DNA of 64,000 nucleotides from Comamonas_C sp026954015 (GCA_035063785.1 JAPSFS010000010.1:1-64000); one strand, 5' to 3'. Counted from the first letter of the stretch, positions 17,609 through 28,838 are shown. Numbers and translations are program-made. Notes: generated by a model from the sequence alone, not told the origin.

Positions 17609-18205
17609 ATGGCCTCGCAACGCTCTCTCGACAAGCTCCTGCGCGACATCCGCGCCTGTACCGTGTGTGCGCCCTTCCTGCCGCTGGGCCCTCGTCCGGT
17701 GCTGCAGGCGGGCCATGGCGCGCGCATCCTGCTCGCGAGCCAGGCGCCCGGCATCAAGGTGCACCAGACGGGCATCCCGTTCAACGACGCGAGCGGTCGG
17801 CGCCTGCGCCAGTGGCTGGGCATCCGCGACGAGGTCTTCTACGACCGCGAGAAGGTGGCGATCGTGCCGATAGGCTTCTGCTACCCCGGCCGCGCGGCCA
17901 CGGGCTCGGGCGACGCGCCGCCACGCCCCGAATGCGCACCGCTGTGGCGCAAGCGTGTGCTGGCGCAACTGCCGCACCTGGAGCTCACGGTGCTGATCGG
18001 CATGTACGCCATCGCCTGGCACCTGCCTGAAGCGAAGAAGCTCGGCGTCACCGAGGCGGTGCGCCAGTGGCATCGCTGGTGGCCGCACACGCTCGTGCTG
18101 CCGCATCCCAGCCCGCGCAACAACGGCTGGCTCCAGCAGAACCCGTGGTTCGAGCAGGAGCTGCTGCCGACGCTGCGGGAGCGGGTGGGGCAGTTGTTGT
18201 TGTGA
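17609..18205 (+). CDS. Uracil-DNA glycosylase family protein
   Basis: 198 residues. The UDG fold is indicated by ILLASQAPGIKVHQTGIPFNDASGRRLRQWLGI (motif A region with PG and FND), a central FCYPGRAATGSGDAPPRPEC and the C-terminal motif LVLPHPSPRNNGWLQQNPWF (HPSPRN). It resembles the compact UDG-like group related to families 4 and 5, but only two N-terminal cysteines (CTVC) are obvious, so an iron-sulfur cluster is uncertain. It should excise uracil or related lesions from DNA. Start at 17609 gives a 74-bp gap from rarA. Confidence 0.82.
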   Translation: MASQRSLDKLLRDIRACTVCAPFLPLGPRPVLQAGHGARILLASQAPGIKVHQTGIPFNDASGRRLRQWLGIRDEVFYDREKVAIVPIGFCYPGRAATGSGDAPPRPECAPLWRKRVLAQLPHLELTVLIGMYAIAWHLPEAKKLGVTEAVRQWHRWWPHTLVLPHPSPRNNGWLQQNPWFEQELLPTLRERVGQLLL

Positions 18206-18249
18206 CGGGGGCTTGGGGCCGGTGCGAGCCCCCTGTGCCTTGCGAATGG

Positions 18250-18446
18250 CGGAGGCCGGGTCCCGCCCCGGCGGGCGGGGCACTTTTCTTTGCTTCGCCA
18301 AAGAAAAGTACCCAAAAGAAAGGCGACCCCACGTTCTGCGACCCCTCAGCTTCGCTTCGGGGCAACCTGCATCGGCGCGTTTGCGGCGGGTGCCGCATAA
18401 CTCACTGCGCGCCCTTCGGGCGCTCCGTTCGGACAAATGCGGCAAG
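18250..18446 (+). repeat. Long dispersed repeat, left inverted copy
   Basis: Shares with the right copy, in order and in inverse orientation, GGAGGCCGGGT.., TTTGCTTCGCCAAAGAAA, AGGCGACCC, GGCAACCTGC, a GC(A/G)TAACTCACT segment and TTCGGACA..GCGGCAAG. Within it lies a local palindrome TTTGCTTCGCCAAAGAAAAG. The family resembles intergenic repeats often mis-annotated as small proteins in Burkholderiales (from memory). Confidence 0.7.
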
Positions 18447-18640
18447 CTCGACGACGAAGCATGCGCGCTTCGACGCGCATGCACCCGCCCCAAACACACC
18501 GCCACAGGCGCAGCCCAAGGGGCTGAATACCGGCGGGGCATCGTGCTCCCGTACCCGGCTTGGGTTCCCTCTTGTCCGTGTCGAGAAGCGCAGCGCGTGG
18601 GGCGGGCGTGCGCCGCAGGACGCACGCCTTCGTGATCTGA

Positions 18641-18831
18641 CTTGCCGCGTCTGTCCGAACGTAGCGCGAGAGCGCGAAGTGAGTTACGCGGCACGCCACG
18701 CGCGCAAGCATCGCAGGTTGCCCGTAGCGCAGCGTAGGGACACGGACAACAGGGTCGCCTTTTCTTGGCTTACTTTCTTTTGGCGAAGCAAAAGAAAGTG
18801 AGTCGCCCGCCGGGGCGAGACCCGGCCTCCA
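18641..18831 (-). repeat. Long dispersed repeat, right inverted copy
   Basis: Mirror copy of 18250-18446: CTTGCCGCGTCTGTCCGAAC at its inner end, AGTGAGTTACGCGGC, GCAGGTTGCCC, GGGTCGCCT, CTTTTGGCGAAGCAAAAG and CGCCGGGGCGAGACCCGGCC at its outer end. Together the arms could form a cruciform or a long imperfect RNA duplex. Confidence 0.7.
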
Positions 18832-18870
18832 CCGCACGCAAGGCGCAGGGCCACGCAAAGGCCCCACCCC

Positions 18871-19542
18871 CTACCCCAGCAGCCCCAAACACTCCATCGG
18901 CTGCCGAATCCCCGCATCCGCCCCCCACGCGCCGGCATCGGCGCCCACGCCCAGGTAGCCGTACAGAGCCGCTACCGTCCCCATGCCAGCCGCATGGCCG
19001 GCCTGGATGTCACGCGCATCATCGCCCACGTAGATGCACTGCGCCGGCACCAGACCGAGTCGCCGGCAGGCTTCCAGCAGCGACGCCGGGTGAGGCTTCA
19101 TGTGCGCCGTGGTGTCCCCGCTCACGAAGCAGCCCGTGCTCGCAAACAGCGGCAACCGCGCCGCGATGAGCCGCGTGAAGCGCTCGTACTTGTTCGTCAC
19201 CACGCCCCAGGCGAGCCCGCGCGCCATCAGCGCGTCGACGAGCTGCTGCACGCCGTCGAACACCTGCGTGCGTTCGTGGATGCACGCCTCGTAGCGGTCG
19301 AAGAACTCCTCGCGGCAGGCGGGGAAATCCGGGTGCTCGGGCGCCATGTCGAAGGCCACGCGCAGCATGCCGCGCGCGCCCATGCCCGCGGCGTCGCGGT
19401 AGGCCGCCAGGCCCAGCGGCGCGAGACCCCGCGCCGTGCGCATCTGCTCGGCCGCGGCGCCCAGGTCGGGCGCACTGTCGATCAGCGTGCCGTCCAGATC
19501 GAACAGCACCGCGCGGATGTCGTGGAATACCGCGCCGCTCAT
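18871..19542 (-). CDS. gph: Phosphoglycolate phosphatase
   Basis: 223 residues from MSGAVFHDIRAV at 19542; the ATG overlaps the ubiG TGA as ATGA, so translation is coupled. HAD-family motifs: VLFDLDGTLIDSAPD (motif I, nucleophile Asp), WGVVTNKYERFT (motif II region) and CIYVGDDARDIQAGHAAGMGTVAALYGY (motif IV). The gph-ubiG pairing is common in beta- and gammaproteobacteria. It removes 2-phosphoglycolate arising from DNA repair or oxygenase activity; the glycolate can feed the glyoxylate operon in this window (inference). Some members act on N-acetylmuramate phosphate instead. Confidence 0.9.
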   Translation of the reverse strand: MSGAVFHDIRAVLFDLDGTLIDSAPDLGAAAEQMRTARGLAPLGLAAYRDAAGMGARGMLRVAFDMAPEHPDFPACREEFFDRYEACIHERTQVFDGVQQLVDALMARGLAWGVVTNKYERFTRLIAARLPLFASTGCFVSGDTTAHMKPHPASLLEACRRLGLVPAQCIYVGDDARDIQAGHAAGMGTVAALYGYLGVGADAGAWGADAGIRQPMECLGLLG

Positions 19543-20252
19543 GCCGCGGGCCGCTGCGTGGCGAAGAGGTAGTTCACGCTGGTGTCGGCGTCGAGCCAAT
19601 AGCGGCGCGTGAGTGGGTTGTACTGCATGCCGCGCGTGTGGCGCAGATCGAGCCCCGCCGCGCGGCAGGCGGCGGCGAGCTCGCCGGGGCGGATGAACTT
19701 GGCCCAGTCATGCGTGCCGCGCGGCAGCAGCTTGAGCAGGTATTCGGCGCCGACGATCGCGAACGCGAACGACTTGGGGTTGCGATTGAGCGTGGAGAAG
19801 AACACCCAGCCGCCGGGCCGCACCAGGCGCGCGCAGGCCGCGACGACCGAGGCCGGATCTGGCACATGCTCCAGCATCTCCATGCAGGTCACCACGTCAA
19901 AGCCCGCGGGGCGCTCTTCGGCCAGCGCCTCGGCGCTGATCTCGCGGTACGTGACGTTGGCCACGCCCGCCTCCAGCGCGTGCAGTTGCGCCACCTTGAG
20001 CGGCTTGCCCGCCAGGTCGATGCCAGTCACGCGCTCCGCGCTGCGCGCCATGGCCTCGGCCAGGATGCCGCCGCCGCAGCCCACGTCGAGCACCTCCCTG
20101 CCGGCGAGCGGCGCGATGCCCGCGATCCACGCCAGGCGCAGCGGGTTGATCTGGTGCAGCGGGCGGAATTCGCCATCGGCGTCCCACCAGCGGTGGGCGA
20201 GTTCAGAGAATTTTTCCAGCTCGGCCGGATCGGCGTTCACGGTGGCGTTCAT
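19539..20252 (-). CDS. ubiG: Ubiquinone biosynthesis O-methyltransferase UbiG
   Basis: 237 residues from MNATVNADPAELEKFSELAHRWWD, the diagnostic UbiG N-terminus; a 12-codon upstream extension is ignored. SAM-binding VLDVGCGGGILAEAMARSAERVTGID, then FDVVTCMEMLEHVPDP and NRNPKSFAFAIVGAEYLLKLLPRGTHDWAKFIRPGEL are characteristic. It performs two O-methylations in ubiquinone synthesis at the membrane. Operon with gph; divergent from carA across 199 bp. Confidence 0.96.
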   Translation of the reverse strand: MNATVNADPAELEKFSELAHRWWDADGEFRPLHQINPLRLAWIAGIAPLAGREVLDVGCGGGILAEAMARSAERVTGIDLAGKPLKVAQLHALEAGVANVTYREISAEALAEERPAGFDVVTCMEMLEHVPDPASVVAACARLVRPGGWVFFSTLNRNPKSFAFAIVGAEYLLKLLPRGTHDWAKFIRPGELAAACRAAGLDLRHTRGMQYNPLTRRYWLDADTSVNYLFATQRPAA

Positions 20253-20451
20253 GGCGCGATTGTCCCATCCACGGGGGCACGGCGGCATTTTTGGCAGGCG
20301 TGCTGCGAGCGCAGGCGCGGCGCACTAGAATGAGAGGCTTTCCCATCACAAAGTCGCCCGGCAGCATCCCAAGCAAGCTTCAAGAAATCGCGCCCAGGAT
20401 GCCCATCATTCCGAGCGCGAGCGGGCGACCCGGACTTTTTCGGAGTACCCC

Positions 20452-21624
20452 GTGCTTTCGTCACTCAAGACAAGCTTCCCGCCCGCGATCCTCGCACTGG
20501 CCGACGGGACGGTCTTCACCGGCCATTCGATCGGCACCAGCGGCACCACCAGCGGCGAAGTGGTGTTCAACACCGCGATGACCGGCTACCAGGAAATCCT
20601 CACCGACCCGAGCTACTGCCGCCAGATCGTCACGCTCACCTATCCGCACATCGGCAACTACGGCACCAACGAGGAAGACAACGAATCCGGCCAGGTGCAC
20701 GCGGCCGGCCTCGTCATCAAGGATCTGCCGCTGCTCGCGAGCAGCTGGCGCATGATCGAGACGCTGCCCGCCTACCTCGCGCACCACGGCACGGTGGCGA
20801 TCGCCAACGTCGACACGCGCAAGCTCACGCGCCACCTGCGCGAGCACGGCGCGCAAAACGGCGCCATCGTCGCGCTCGCCGCGGGCGAGGCCGTCACGCA
20901 GGAGCGCATCGCCGCGGCGGTCGCGGCGGCGCGCGCGGTGCCCGACATGACGGGGCTCGACCTTGCCAAGGTGGTCAGCACCAAGACCGCCTATCCATGG
21001 ACTCAGACCAAATGGCAGCCGGGCAGCGGCTACGGCACGGTGAGCGAACCGCGCTTCAAGGTCGTGGCATACGACTTCGGCATCAAGCGCAACATCCTGC
21101 GCCTGCTGGCCGAGCGCGGCTGCAGCGTCACCGTGGTGCCCGCGCAGACGCCCGCCGAGGACGTGTTCGCGATGAAGCCCGACGGCATCTTCCTCTCCAA
21201 CGGCCCTGGCGACCCCGCGGCGTGCGACTACGCGATCGAGGCGGTGCGCAGAATCATGGCCGGGGACATCCCCGTGTTCGGCATCTGCCTGGGCCACCAG
21301 ATCATGGCGCTGGCCAGCGGCGCCAGGACCTTCAAGATGACGCACGGCCACCACGGCGCCAACCACCCGGTGAAAGACCTGGACAACGGCCGCGTCGCCA
21401 TCACCAGCCAGAACCATGGCTTCGCGGTGGACATGCAGCACCTGCCCGAGAACCTGCGCGCCACGCACGTGAGCCTGTTCGACGGCACGCTGCAGGGCAT
21501 GCAGTGCCGGAACAAGCCCATGTTCAGCTTCCAGGGCCACCCCGAGGCCTCGCCCGGCCTGCACGACGTGGACTACCTGTTCGACCGCTTCGCCGACCTG
21601 ATGCAGGCCGCCAAGACGCACTGA
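20452..21624 (+). CDS. carA: Carbamoyl-phosphate synthase small subunit
   Basis: 390 residues from GTG at 20452 (codons read VLSSLKTSFPPAILALADGTVF). It is the glutaminase subunit delivering ammonia to CarB. The class I amidotransferase site is clear: GIFLSNGPGDPAACDYAIEA, VFGICLGHQIMALA with Cys279, and the His/Glu pair in FSFQGHPEASPG. The N-terminal CarA domain shows TAMTGYQEILTDPSY. The 120-bp leader before it contains a GC-rich segment followed by five Ts at about 20436-20440, possibly regulatory. Confidence 0.97.
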   Translation: MLSSLKTSFPPAILALADGTVFTGHSIGTSGTTSGEVVFNTAMTGYQEILTDPSYCRQIVTLTYPHIGNYGTNEEDNESGQVHAAGLVIKDLPLLASSWRMIETLPAYLAHHGTVAIANVDTRKLTRHLREHGAQNGAIVALAAGEAVTQERIAAAVAAARAVPDMTGLDLAKVVSTKTAYPWTQTKWQPGSGYGTVSEPRFKVVAYDFGIKRNILRLLAERGCSVTVVPAQTPAEDVFAMKPDGIFLSNGPGDPAACDYAIEAVRRIMAGDIPVFGICLGHQIMALASGARTFKMTHGHHGANHPVKDLDNGRVAITSQNHGFAVDMQHLPENLRATHVSLFDGTLQGMQCRNKPMFSFQGHPEASPGLHDVDYLFDRFADLMQAAKTH

Positions 21625-21644
21625 ACCCCGCAGCGCCCGCACCA

Positions 21645-22022
21645 ATGAAACTCTTCAGCTTTCCCCAGGCCATGCTCGAAAAAGCCATCGCCAGGCGCGT
21701 GCTCACGCTGGAGCCCGCGCACCGCGCGTGGTTCACGCAGCGCTGGCAGCAAAAGCCCTACCGCAAGGCCTTCATCGAGCGCAAGGCCATGCCGCTCGTG
21801 ACGCTCGTGGCCAAGGGCAAGACCTGGGATGACGCCACCTTCGACGCCACGCTCGCCGAGTGGGACGCGAGCTTTCACGAGGCCGAGGCCGACGTGCTGC
21901 GTCCGCTCATCGAAGGCGATGGCCTGCTGCAGCTCATGCAGAAAAACCTGCCACCCGAGCGCGCGGCGAGGCTGCTGCAGCACCTGACGCGGCGCCCGGC
22001 CAGCGCTGCCACCGACAACTAA
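21645..22022 (+). CDS. Small hypothetical protein between carA and carB
   Basis: 125 residues, MKLFSFPQAMLEKAIARRVLTLEPAHRAWFTQRW..., ending 12 bp before carB and starting 20 bp after carA, so co-transcribed. Mostly helical and charged with no signal peptide or membrane segment; no family recognised. Codon use and its fit between two stops support a real gene. A role linked to CarAB is only suggested by position. Confidence 0.65.
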   Translation: MKLFSFPQAMLEKAIARRVLTLEPAHRAWFTQRWQQKPYRKAFIERKAMPLVTLVAKGKTWDDATFDATLAEWDASFHEAEADVLRPLIEGDGLLQLMQKNLPPERAARLLQHLTRRPASAATDN

Positions 22023-22034
22023 AGCAAGAACCCC

Positions 22035-25313
<3,279 letters not shown>

Positions 25314-25333
25314 ACTGCTCCCACCCCCAAATA

Positions 25334-25357
25334 CAACGGCACCCACAGGTGCCGTTG
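25334..25357 (+). terminator. Terminator after carB
   Basis: A 10-bp perfect stem (CAACGGCACC with its complement) and a four-base CACA loop, 20 bp after the carB stop, followed by CTCTTGG. Compact and well placed; the T-tract is short. Confidence 0.7.
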
Positions 25358-25439
25358 CTCTTGGTGTGTGCGGCGGCGCGCAAAGCCGCTCACAATGCAA
25401 GCGAACATCCCGTCACAGCGCATGAACACGACACATTCC

Positions 25440-26411
25440 ATGGAAAAGACACTTGATCGCCGTACGTTGTTGCGCGGCTCGCTGGCGCTGGCCGCGGTCG
25501 TGGCGTGGGCAGGCACCAGCATGCGCGCCCACGCGGCGCTGCCGCCGATGCAGGCGCAGGAGGCCGCACCCGGCTGCTGGTACGTGCAAGGCCTGTCGGA
25601 GATGGGCTCGTCATCGAACCAGAACTTCATCTCCAACGCGGGCTTCGTCGTCACGAGTACCAGCGTCGTCGTGATCGACGCGCTGGGTTCGCCCGCGCTC
25701 GCCGAGCGGCTCGTGGGCGAGATCCGCAAAATCACGCCCAAGCCGATCTCGCACGTGATCCTCACGCACTACCACGCGGACCACATCTACGGCCTGCAGG
25801 TGTTCAAGCAGCTCGGCGCGCACATCATCGCGCAAAAGCTCGGGCGCGAGTACCTGTACTCCGAAACCGCGCGACTGCGGCTGCAGGCCTCGCGCACCGA
25901 CCTCGCGCCCTGGATCGACGAGCAGACGGTGCTCGTCCCCGCCGACGAATGGATAGACGACCACAAGACGCTCACCGTCGGTGACACGGAGTTCCAGATC
26001 CAGCTCGTCGGCCCGGCGCACACGCCCGAGGACATCGCCATCTGGCTGCCGCAGCGCAAGGTGCTGTATTCAGGCGATCTCGTGTTTCGCGGCCGCATCC
26101 CCTTCGTGGGCGACGCGGACAGCCACAACTGGATCAAGTCGCTCGACAGGCTGCTCACCTACGGCGCGCAGGTGGTCATACCCGGCCACGGCGCGATTTC
26201 CACCGATCCGAAAAAAGACATGGAATTCACGCGCGATTACCTGATCTATCTGCGCAAGACCATGGGGCAGGCCGCGCAGGACATGACACCGTTCGACGAA
26301 GCCTACGCCGCCACCGACTGGAGCGCGTACAAGGATATGCCGCTGTTCGGCCCCGCCAACCGCATGAACGCGTACAACACCTACCTGCTGATGGAGCACG
26401 ACGCACGATGA
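25440..26411 (+). CDS. SoxH-like metallo-beta-lactamase-fold hydrolase
   Basis: 323 residues from the third candidate ATG (MEKTLDRRTLLRGSLALAA), chosen because it puts a twin-arginine-like signal peptide at the N-terminus; ATGs at 25395 and 25422 are possible. Metallohydrolase motif HYHADH at 110-115, further ligands in GPAHTPEDIAI and VLYSGDLVFRG, and a late histidine in VIPGHGAI. Such exported hydrolases (SoxH, or quinoprotein relay hydrolases) accompany sox clusters; the substrate is unknown. Its TGA overlaps the old soxW ATG as ATGA. Confidence 0.82.
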   Translation: MEKTLDRRTLLRGSLALAAVVAWAGTSMRAHAALPPMQAQEAAPGCWYVQGLSEMGSSSNQNFISNAGFVVTSTSVVVIDALGSPALAERLVGEIRKITPKPISHVILTHYHADHIYGLQVFKQLGAHIIAQKLGREYLYSETARLRLQASRTDLAPWIDEQTVLVPADEWIDDHKTLTVGDTEFQIQLVGPAHTPEDIAIWLPQRKVLYSGDLVFRGRIPFVGDADSHNWIKSLDRLLTYGAQVVIPGHGAISTDPKKDMEFTRDYLIYLRKTMGQAAQDMTPFDEAYAATDWSAYKDMPLFGPANRMNAYNTYLLMEHDAR

Positions 26412-26436
26412 CGCCAGGCCGCGCCCCCACGCTCAC

Positions 26437-26455
26437 GCGCCGCGCCGCGCCGCGC
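26437..26455 (+). repeat. GCGCC pentamer tract in the soxW signal sequence
   Basis: Three full GCGCC units followed by GCGC. With one unit fewer, the ATG at 26408 would read in frame into the thioredoxin gene with a complete signal peptide (MTPGRAPTLTRRAALLALAA then AGC). As it stands the frame is shifted. Confidence 0.75.
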
Positions 26456-26490
26456 TGCTGGCGCTGGCCGCCGCGGGCTGCGCCAGCGGT

Positions 26491-26895
26491 GTGCACGCCG
26501 CAGGGCGCACGCTGCCACCATCGACCGCGCTGCCGCAGGAGATCGCGCAGGCGCTGGCGCAAGGCCAGCCGCTCGTCGTCATGGTGAGCCTGCATGCCTG
26601 CCCGTTCTGCGAGGTGGTGCGCAACAACTACCTGGCACCGATGCACGAGCGCGAAGGCCTGCCGGTGGTACAGATCAACATGCTCGACGACCGGCCCACG
26701 ACCGACCCCACCGGACACGCCACGACCCACGGTGCGCTGGTGCGCGCCTGGGGCGTGAAGGTTGCGCCCACATTGCTGTTCCTTGGCAAGGGCGGCGCGG
26801 AAATCGCGCCGCGCCTGGCGGGTGGCGAGACCGATTTCTACGCCGCTACGCTCGACAGCCGGCTGGAGCAGGCGCGCAAGCACGTCGGCTCATGA
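26491..26895 (+). CDS. SoxW-like thioredoxin, 5' end frameshifted
   Basis: 134 residues are readable from GTG 26491. The thioredoxin-fold core has the redox motif HACPFCEVVRNNYLAPM (CPFC) and the cis-proline segment KVAPTLLFLGKGG. SoxW-type thioredoxins reduce SoxY or related partners in the periplasm, so an export signal is expected; it exists upstream (RRAALLALAAAGC, also a lipobox) but in this frame has no start codon. The natural ATG at 26408, overlapping the previous stop, is out of frame by one 5-bp repeat. The gene may be phase-variable, inactivated, or affected by a sequence error. Confidence 0.78.
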   Translation: MHAAGRTLPPSTALPQEIAQALAQGQPLVVMVSLHACPFCEVVRNNYLAPMHEREGLPVVQINMLDDRPTTDPTGHATTHGALVRAWGVKVAPTLLFLGKGGAEIAPRLAGGETDFYAATLDSRLEQARKHVGS

Positions 26896-26904
26896 TTTAC
26901 CGAT

Positions 26905-26955
26905 GATTTCAGCCTCCAGCGCCCATACAGAAAGCGCTGGCAGCTATGGTAAAGA
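26905..26955 (-). repeat. Dispersed palindromic element, copy after soxW
   Basis: Perfect CCAGCGC (26916-26922) and GCGCTGG (26934-26940) arms with an 11-base loop, flanked by CATAGCTG on the minus strand. It lies between soxW and the small cytochrome gene and could end the soxH-soxW message. Confidence 0.65.
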
Positions 26956-26983
26956 TAGAAAATACCCCGACAGGAGACCACCG

Positions 26984-27313
26984 ATGCAACCGCTACTGCG
27001 TACCGCCGCCCTCGCCTGGGCCCTTGCACTGAGCGCCGCCGCCAGCGCGCAGGTGCCACAGCTCTTCCAGGGCGCCAACCCCGCCGAAGGCCACAAGCTC
27101 ATGGCCGACCGTCAATGCGACGCCTGCCATGCCCAAAAATGGGCCAACGACGGCAAGGACATCTACCGCGCAGGCAAGAGCATCACGACCGCGAGTCAAT
27201 TGCGCGCCAAGGTCGAACAGTGCAACACCGGCACCAACGCCAACCTGTTCCCCGAGGAGGTGCTCGACATCGCCGCGGCGCTCAACCAGTCGTACTATCA
27301 CCTCAAGCAGTAA
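26984..27313 (+). CDS. Small periplasmic c-type cytochrome of the sox cluster
   Basis: 109 residues with a Sec signal peptide (cleavage near ASAQVP) and an AGGAG site. One heme-binding motif CDACH at 45-49. No methionine follows it, so the sixth heme ligand is not the usual Met; Cys80 (VEQCNTG) and His106 are candidates, recalling the His/Cys ligation of SoxA. It lies just upstream of soxC and probably carries electrons for the Sox system. No named family is assigned. Confidence 0.75.
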   Translation: MQPLLRTAALAWALALSAAASAQVPQLFQGANPAEGHKLMADRQCDACHAQKWANDGKDIYRAGKSITTASQLRAKVEQCNTGTNANLFPEEVLDIAAALNQSYYHLKQ

Positions 27314-27402
27314 GCTCGGCACCGCGCACGTGCCCGAGCTGACGACATGCGTCGCGGTCCGTTAGCGTGCCGCGACAAGGGAAATCCCTAGCCCAGGGTT
27401 CT

Positions 27403-27445
27403 TTAGACTTGGATTAATATAAGCTAATACGGATATCGTATAAGC
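27403..27445 (+). promoter_or_regulatory. Predicted soxC promoter with palindromic operator
   Basis: TTAGAC (27403-27408), a 16-bp spacer and TAATAC (27425-27430) form a plausible promoter in a conspicuously AT-rich patch. GCTAATAC and GTATAAGC (27423-27445) are inverted arms matching at 7 of 8 positions and overlap the -10 box, a good place for repressor binding. An ArsR-type SoxR commonly controls sox genes but none is encoded in the window. Confidence 0.5.
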
Positions 27446-27458
27446 AACCACCATCTTG

Positions 27459-28838
27459 ATGACCGACATCCAAGTCCAGCACGCCCCCGCCAGCACGGCA
27501 GCAGGGCGCGTACGCAAGGCTCCCGAGAACTTCCTCAACCCCGCGGGCATCCGCACCGCCCAGGCCGAAGGCATACGCGGCAGGCGCGACTTCATCCGCA
27601 ATGCGTTCGCCGCCGCCATGGCCGGTGGAGCGGCGGTGCACGCGGCGGCACAGGCGCCCGACGTCGGCGACGGCGATCCAGCGATCCTGAAGCTGCCCAA
27701 GCACAGCACCGGGCTGGGCCGCCCCGTCGCGAGCCCCCCCTACGGCCAGCCTTCGCAGTACGAAGGCAACGTGCAGCGGCGCCAGAGCCCGGGCCTCACG
27801 CAGACCAACCAGGCTTCGGTCTCGTTCGCACCCATCCAGTCGCTGTTCGGCATCGTCACGCCCAACGGCCTGCACTTCGAGCGCCACCACCAGGGCTGGT
27901 GGGACATCGACCCGCAACAGCACCGCTTCATGGTCAACGGTCTCGTGAAGACCCCCAAGGTCTTCACCATGGACGATCTGATGCGCCTGCCCGCCGTCTC
28001 GCGCTTTCACTTCATCGAGTGCGGCGCCAACACCGGCATGAACTGGGGCAACGTCGCCGTGCCCACGGTGCAGTACACGCACGGCATGCTCTCGTGCTGC
28101 GAATACACGGGCGTGCCGCTCATCACGCTGCTGGAGATGGCCGGCGCCGACCTGAAGAAGGGCAAGTTCATCCTGGCCGAGGGCGCGGACGGCTCCAGCA
28201 TGACGCGCACCATCCCCATCGAGCTCGTCACCAGTGGCGAGGTGCTGGTGGCCTACGGGCAGAACGGCGAGATGATCCGCCCCGAAAACGGCTACCCGCT
28301 GCGCCTCGTCGTGCCCGGCGTGCAGGGCGTGAGCTGGGTCAAGTACCTGCGCCGCGTCGAGCTGGGCGACATGCCGTTTGCCACCAAGGACGAGGCGGTG
28401 CACTACGTCGACCTCATGCCCGACGGCCAGCACCGCCAGTACACCAGCATCCAGGAATGCAAGAGCGTGATCAGCACGCCCTCGGGCGGACAGGTGCTGC
28501 TCTCCAGGGGCTTCTACAACATCACGGGCCTGGCCTGGTCGGGGCGCGGCAAGATCAAGCGCGTGGACGTCTCGGTCGACGGCGGGCGCAACTGGCGCAC
28601 CGCGCGGCTTGAAAACCCCATCCTCAGCAAGTGCCTCACGCGCTTCAACATCGACTGGGTCTGGGACGGCAAGCCCACCATCGTGCAAAGCCGCGCGATG
28701 GATGACACCGGCTACGTGCAACCCACCTACAAGCAGCTGCGCCAGGTGCGCGGCTCGCGCTCCATCTACCACAACAACGCGGTGCAATCGTGGCTGGTGC
28801 AGGAAAACGGCGAGGTGAAAAATGTCCAGGTTGCCTGA
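27459..28838 (+). CDS. soxC: Sulfane dehydrogenase subunit SoxC
   Basis: 459 residues from ATG 27459. Molybdopterin subunit of SoxCD, which oxidises the SoxY-bound sulfane sulfur. A twin-arginine signal is present (GRRDFIRNAFAAAMAGG, about 41-57), cleaved near AAAQA. The sulfite-oxidase fold shows FHFIECGANTGMNWGN with the likely Mo-ligand Cys188, VQGVSWVKYLRRVE and the dimerisation domain near the C-terminus (VSVDGGRNWRTA). It overlaps soxD by 17 bp. Confidence 0.96.
   Translation: MTDIQVQHAPASTAAGRVRKAPENFLNPAGIRTAQAEGIRGRRDFIRNAFAAAMAGGAAVHAAAQAPDVGDGDPAILKLPKHSTGLGRPVASPPYGQPSQYEGNVQRRQSPGLTQTNQASVSFAPIQSLFGIVTPNGLHFERHHQGWWDIDPQQHRFMVNGLVKTPKVFTMDDLMRLPAVSRFHFIECGANTGMNWGNVAVPTVQYTHGMLSCCEYTGVPLITLLEMAGADLKKGKFILAEGADGSSMTRTIPIELVTSGEVLVAYGQNGEMIRPENGYPLRLVVPGVQGVSWVKYLRRVELGDMPFATKDEAVHYVDLMPDGQHRQYTSIQECKSVISTPSGGQVLLSRGFYNITGLAWSGRGKIKRVDVSVDGGRNWRTARLENPILSKCLTRFNIDWVWDGKPTIVQSRAMDDTGYVQPTYKQLRQVRGSRSIYHNNAVQSWLVQENGEVKNVQVA

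Larger units (their letters stand above)
18206..18870. other. 665-bp non-coding region with paired long repeats
   Basis: No believable gene. Open frames exist on both strands but run straight through the repeat arms and translate to Arg/Ala/Pro-rich text. The region is organised as two diverged, inverted copies of one repeat (next two entries) around a GC-rich centre at about 18447-18640. No transposase, target duplication or tRNA was seen. Confidence 0.75.

Noticed and set aside
18346..18867. A 173-codon minus-strand frame crossing both long repeats
   Set aside because: It reads through inverted repeat arms, has no domain, and resembles spurious proteins predicted from this repeat type.
18206..18870. 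Insertion sequence or MITE
   Set aside because: Inverted arms are present, but no transposase, target-site duplication or defined terminal repeats could be seen.
20332..20451. Attenuator in the carA leader
   Set aside because: There is a GC-rich stretch and five Ts, but no clean stem; listed only as a possibility in the carA entry.
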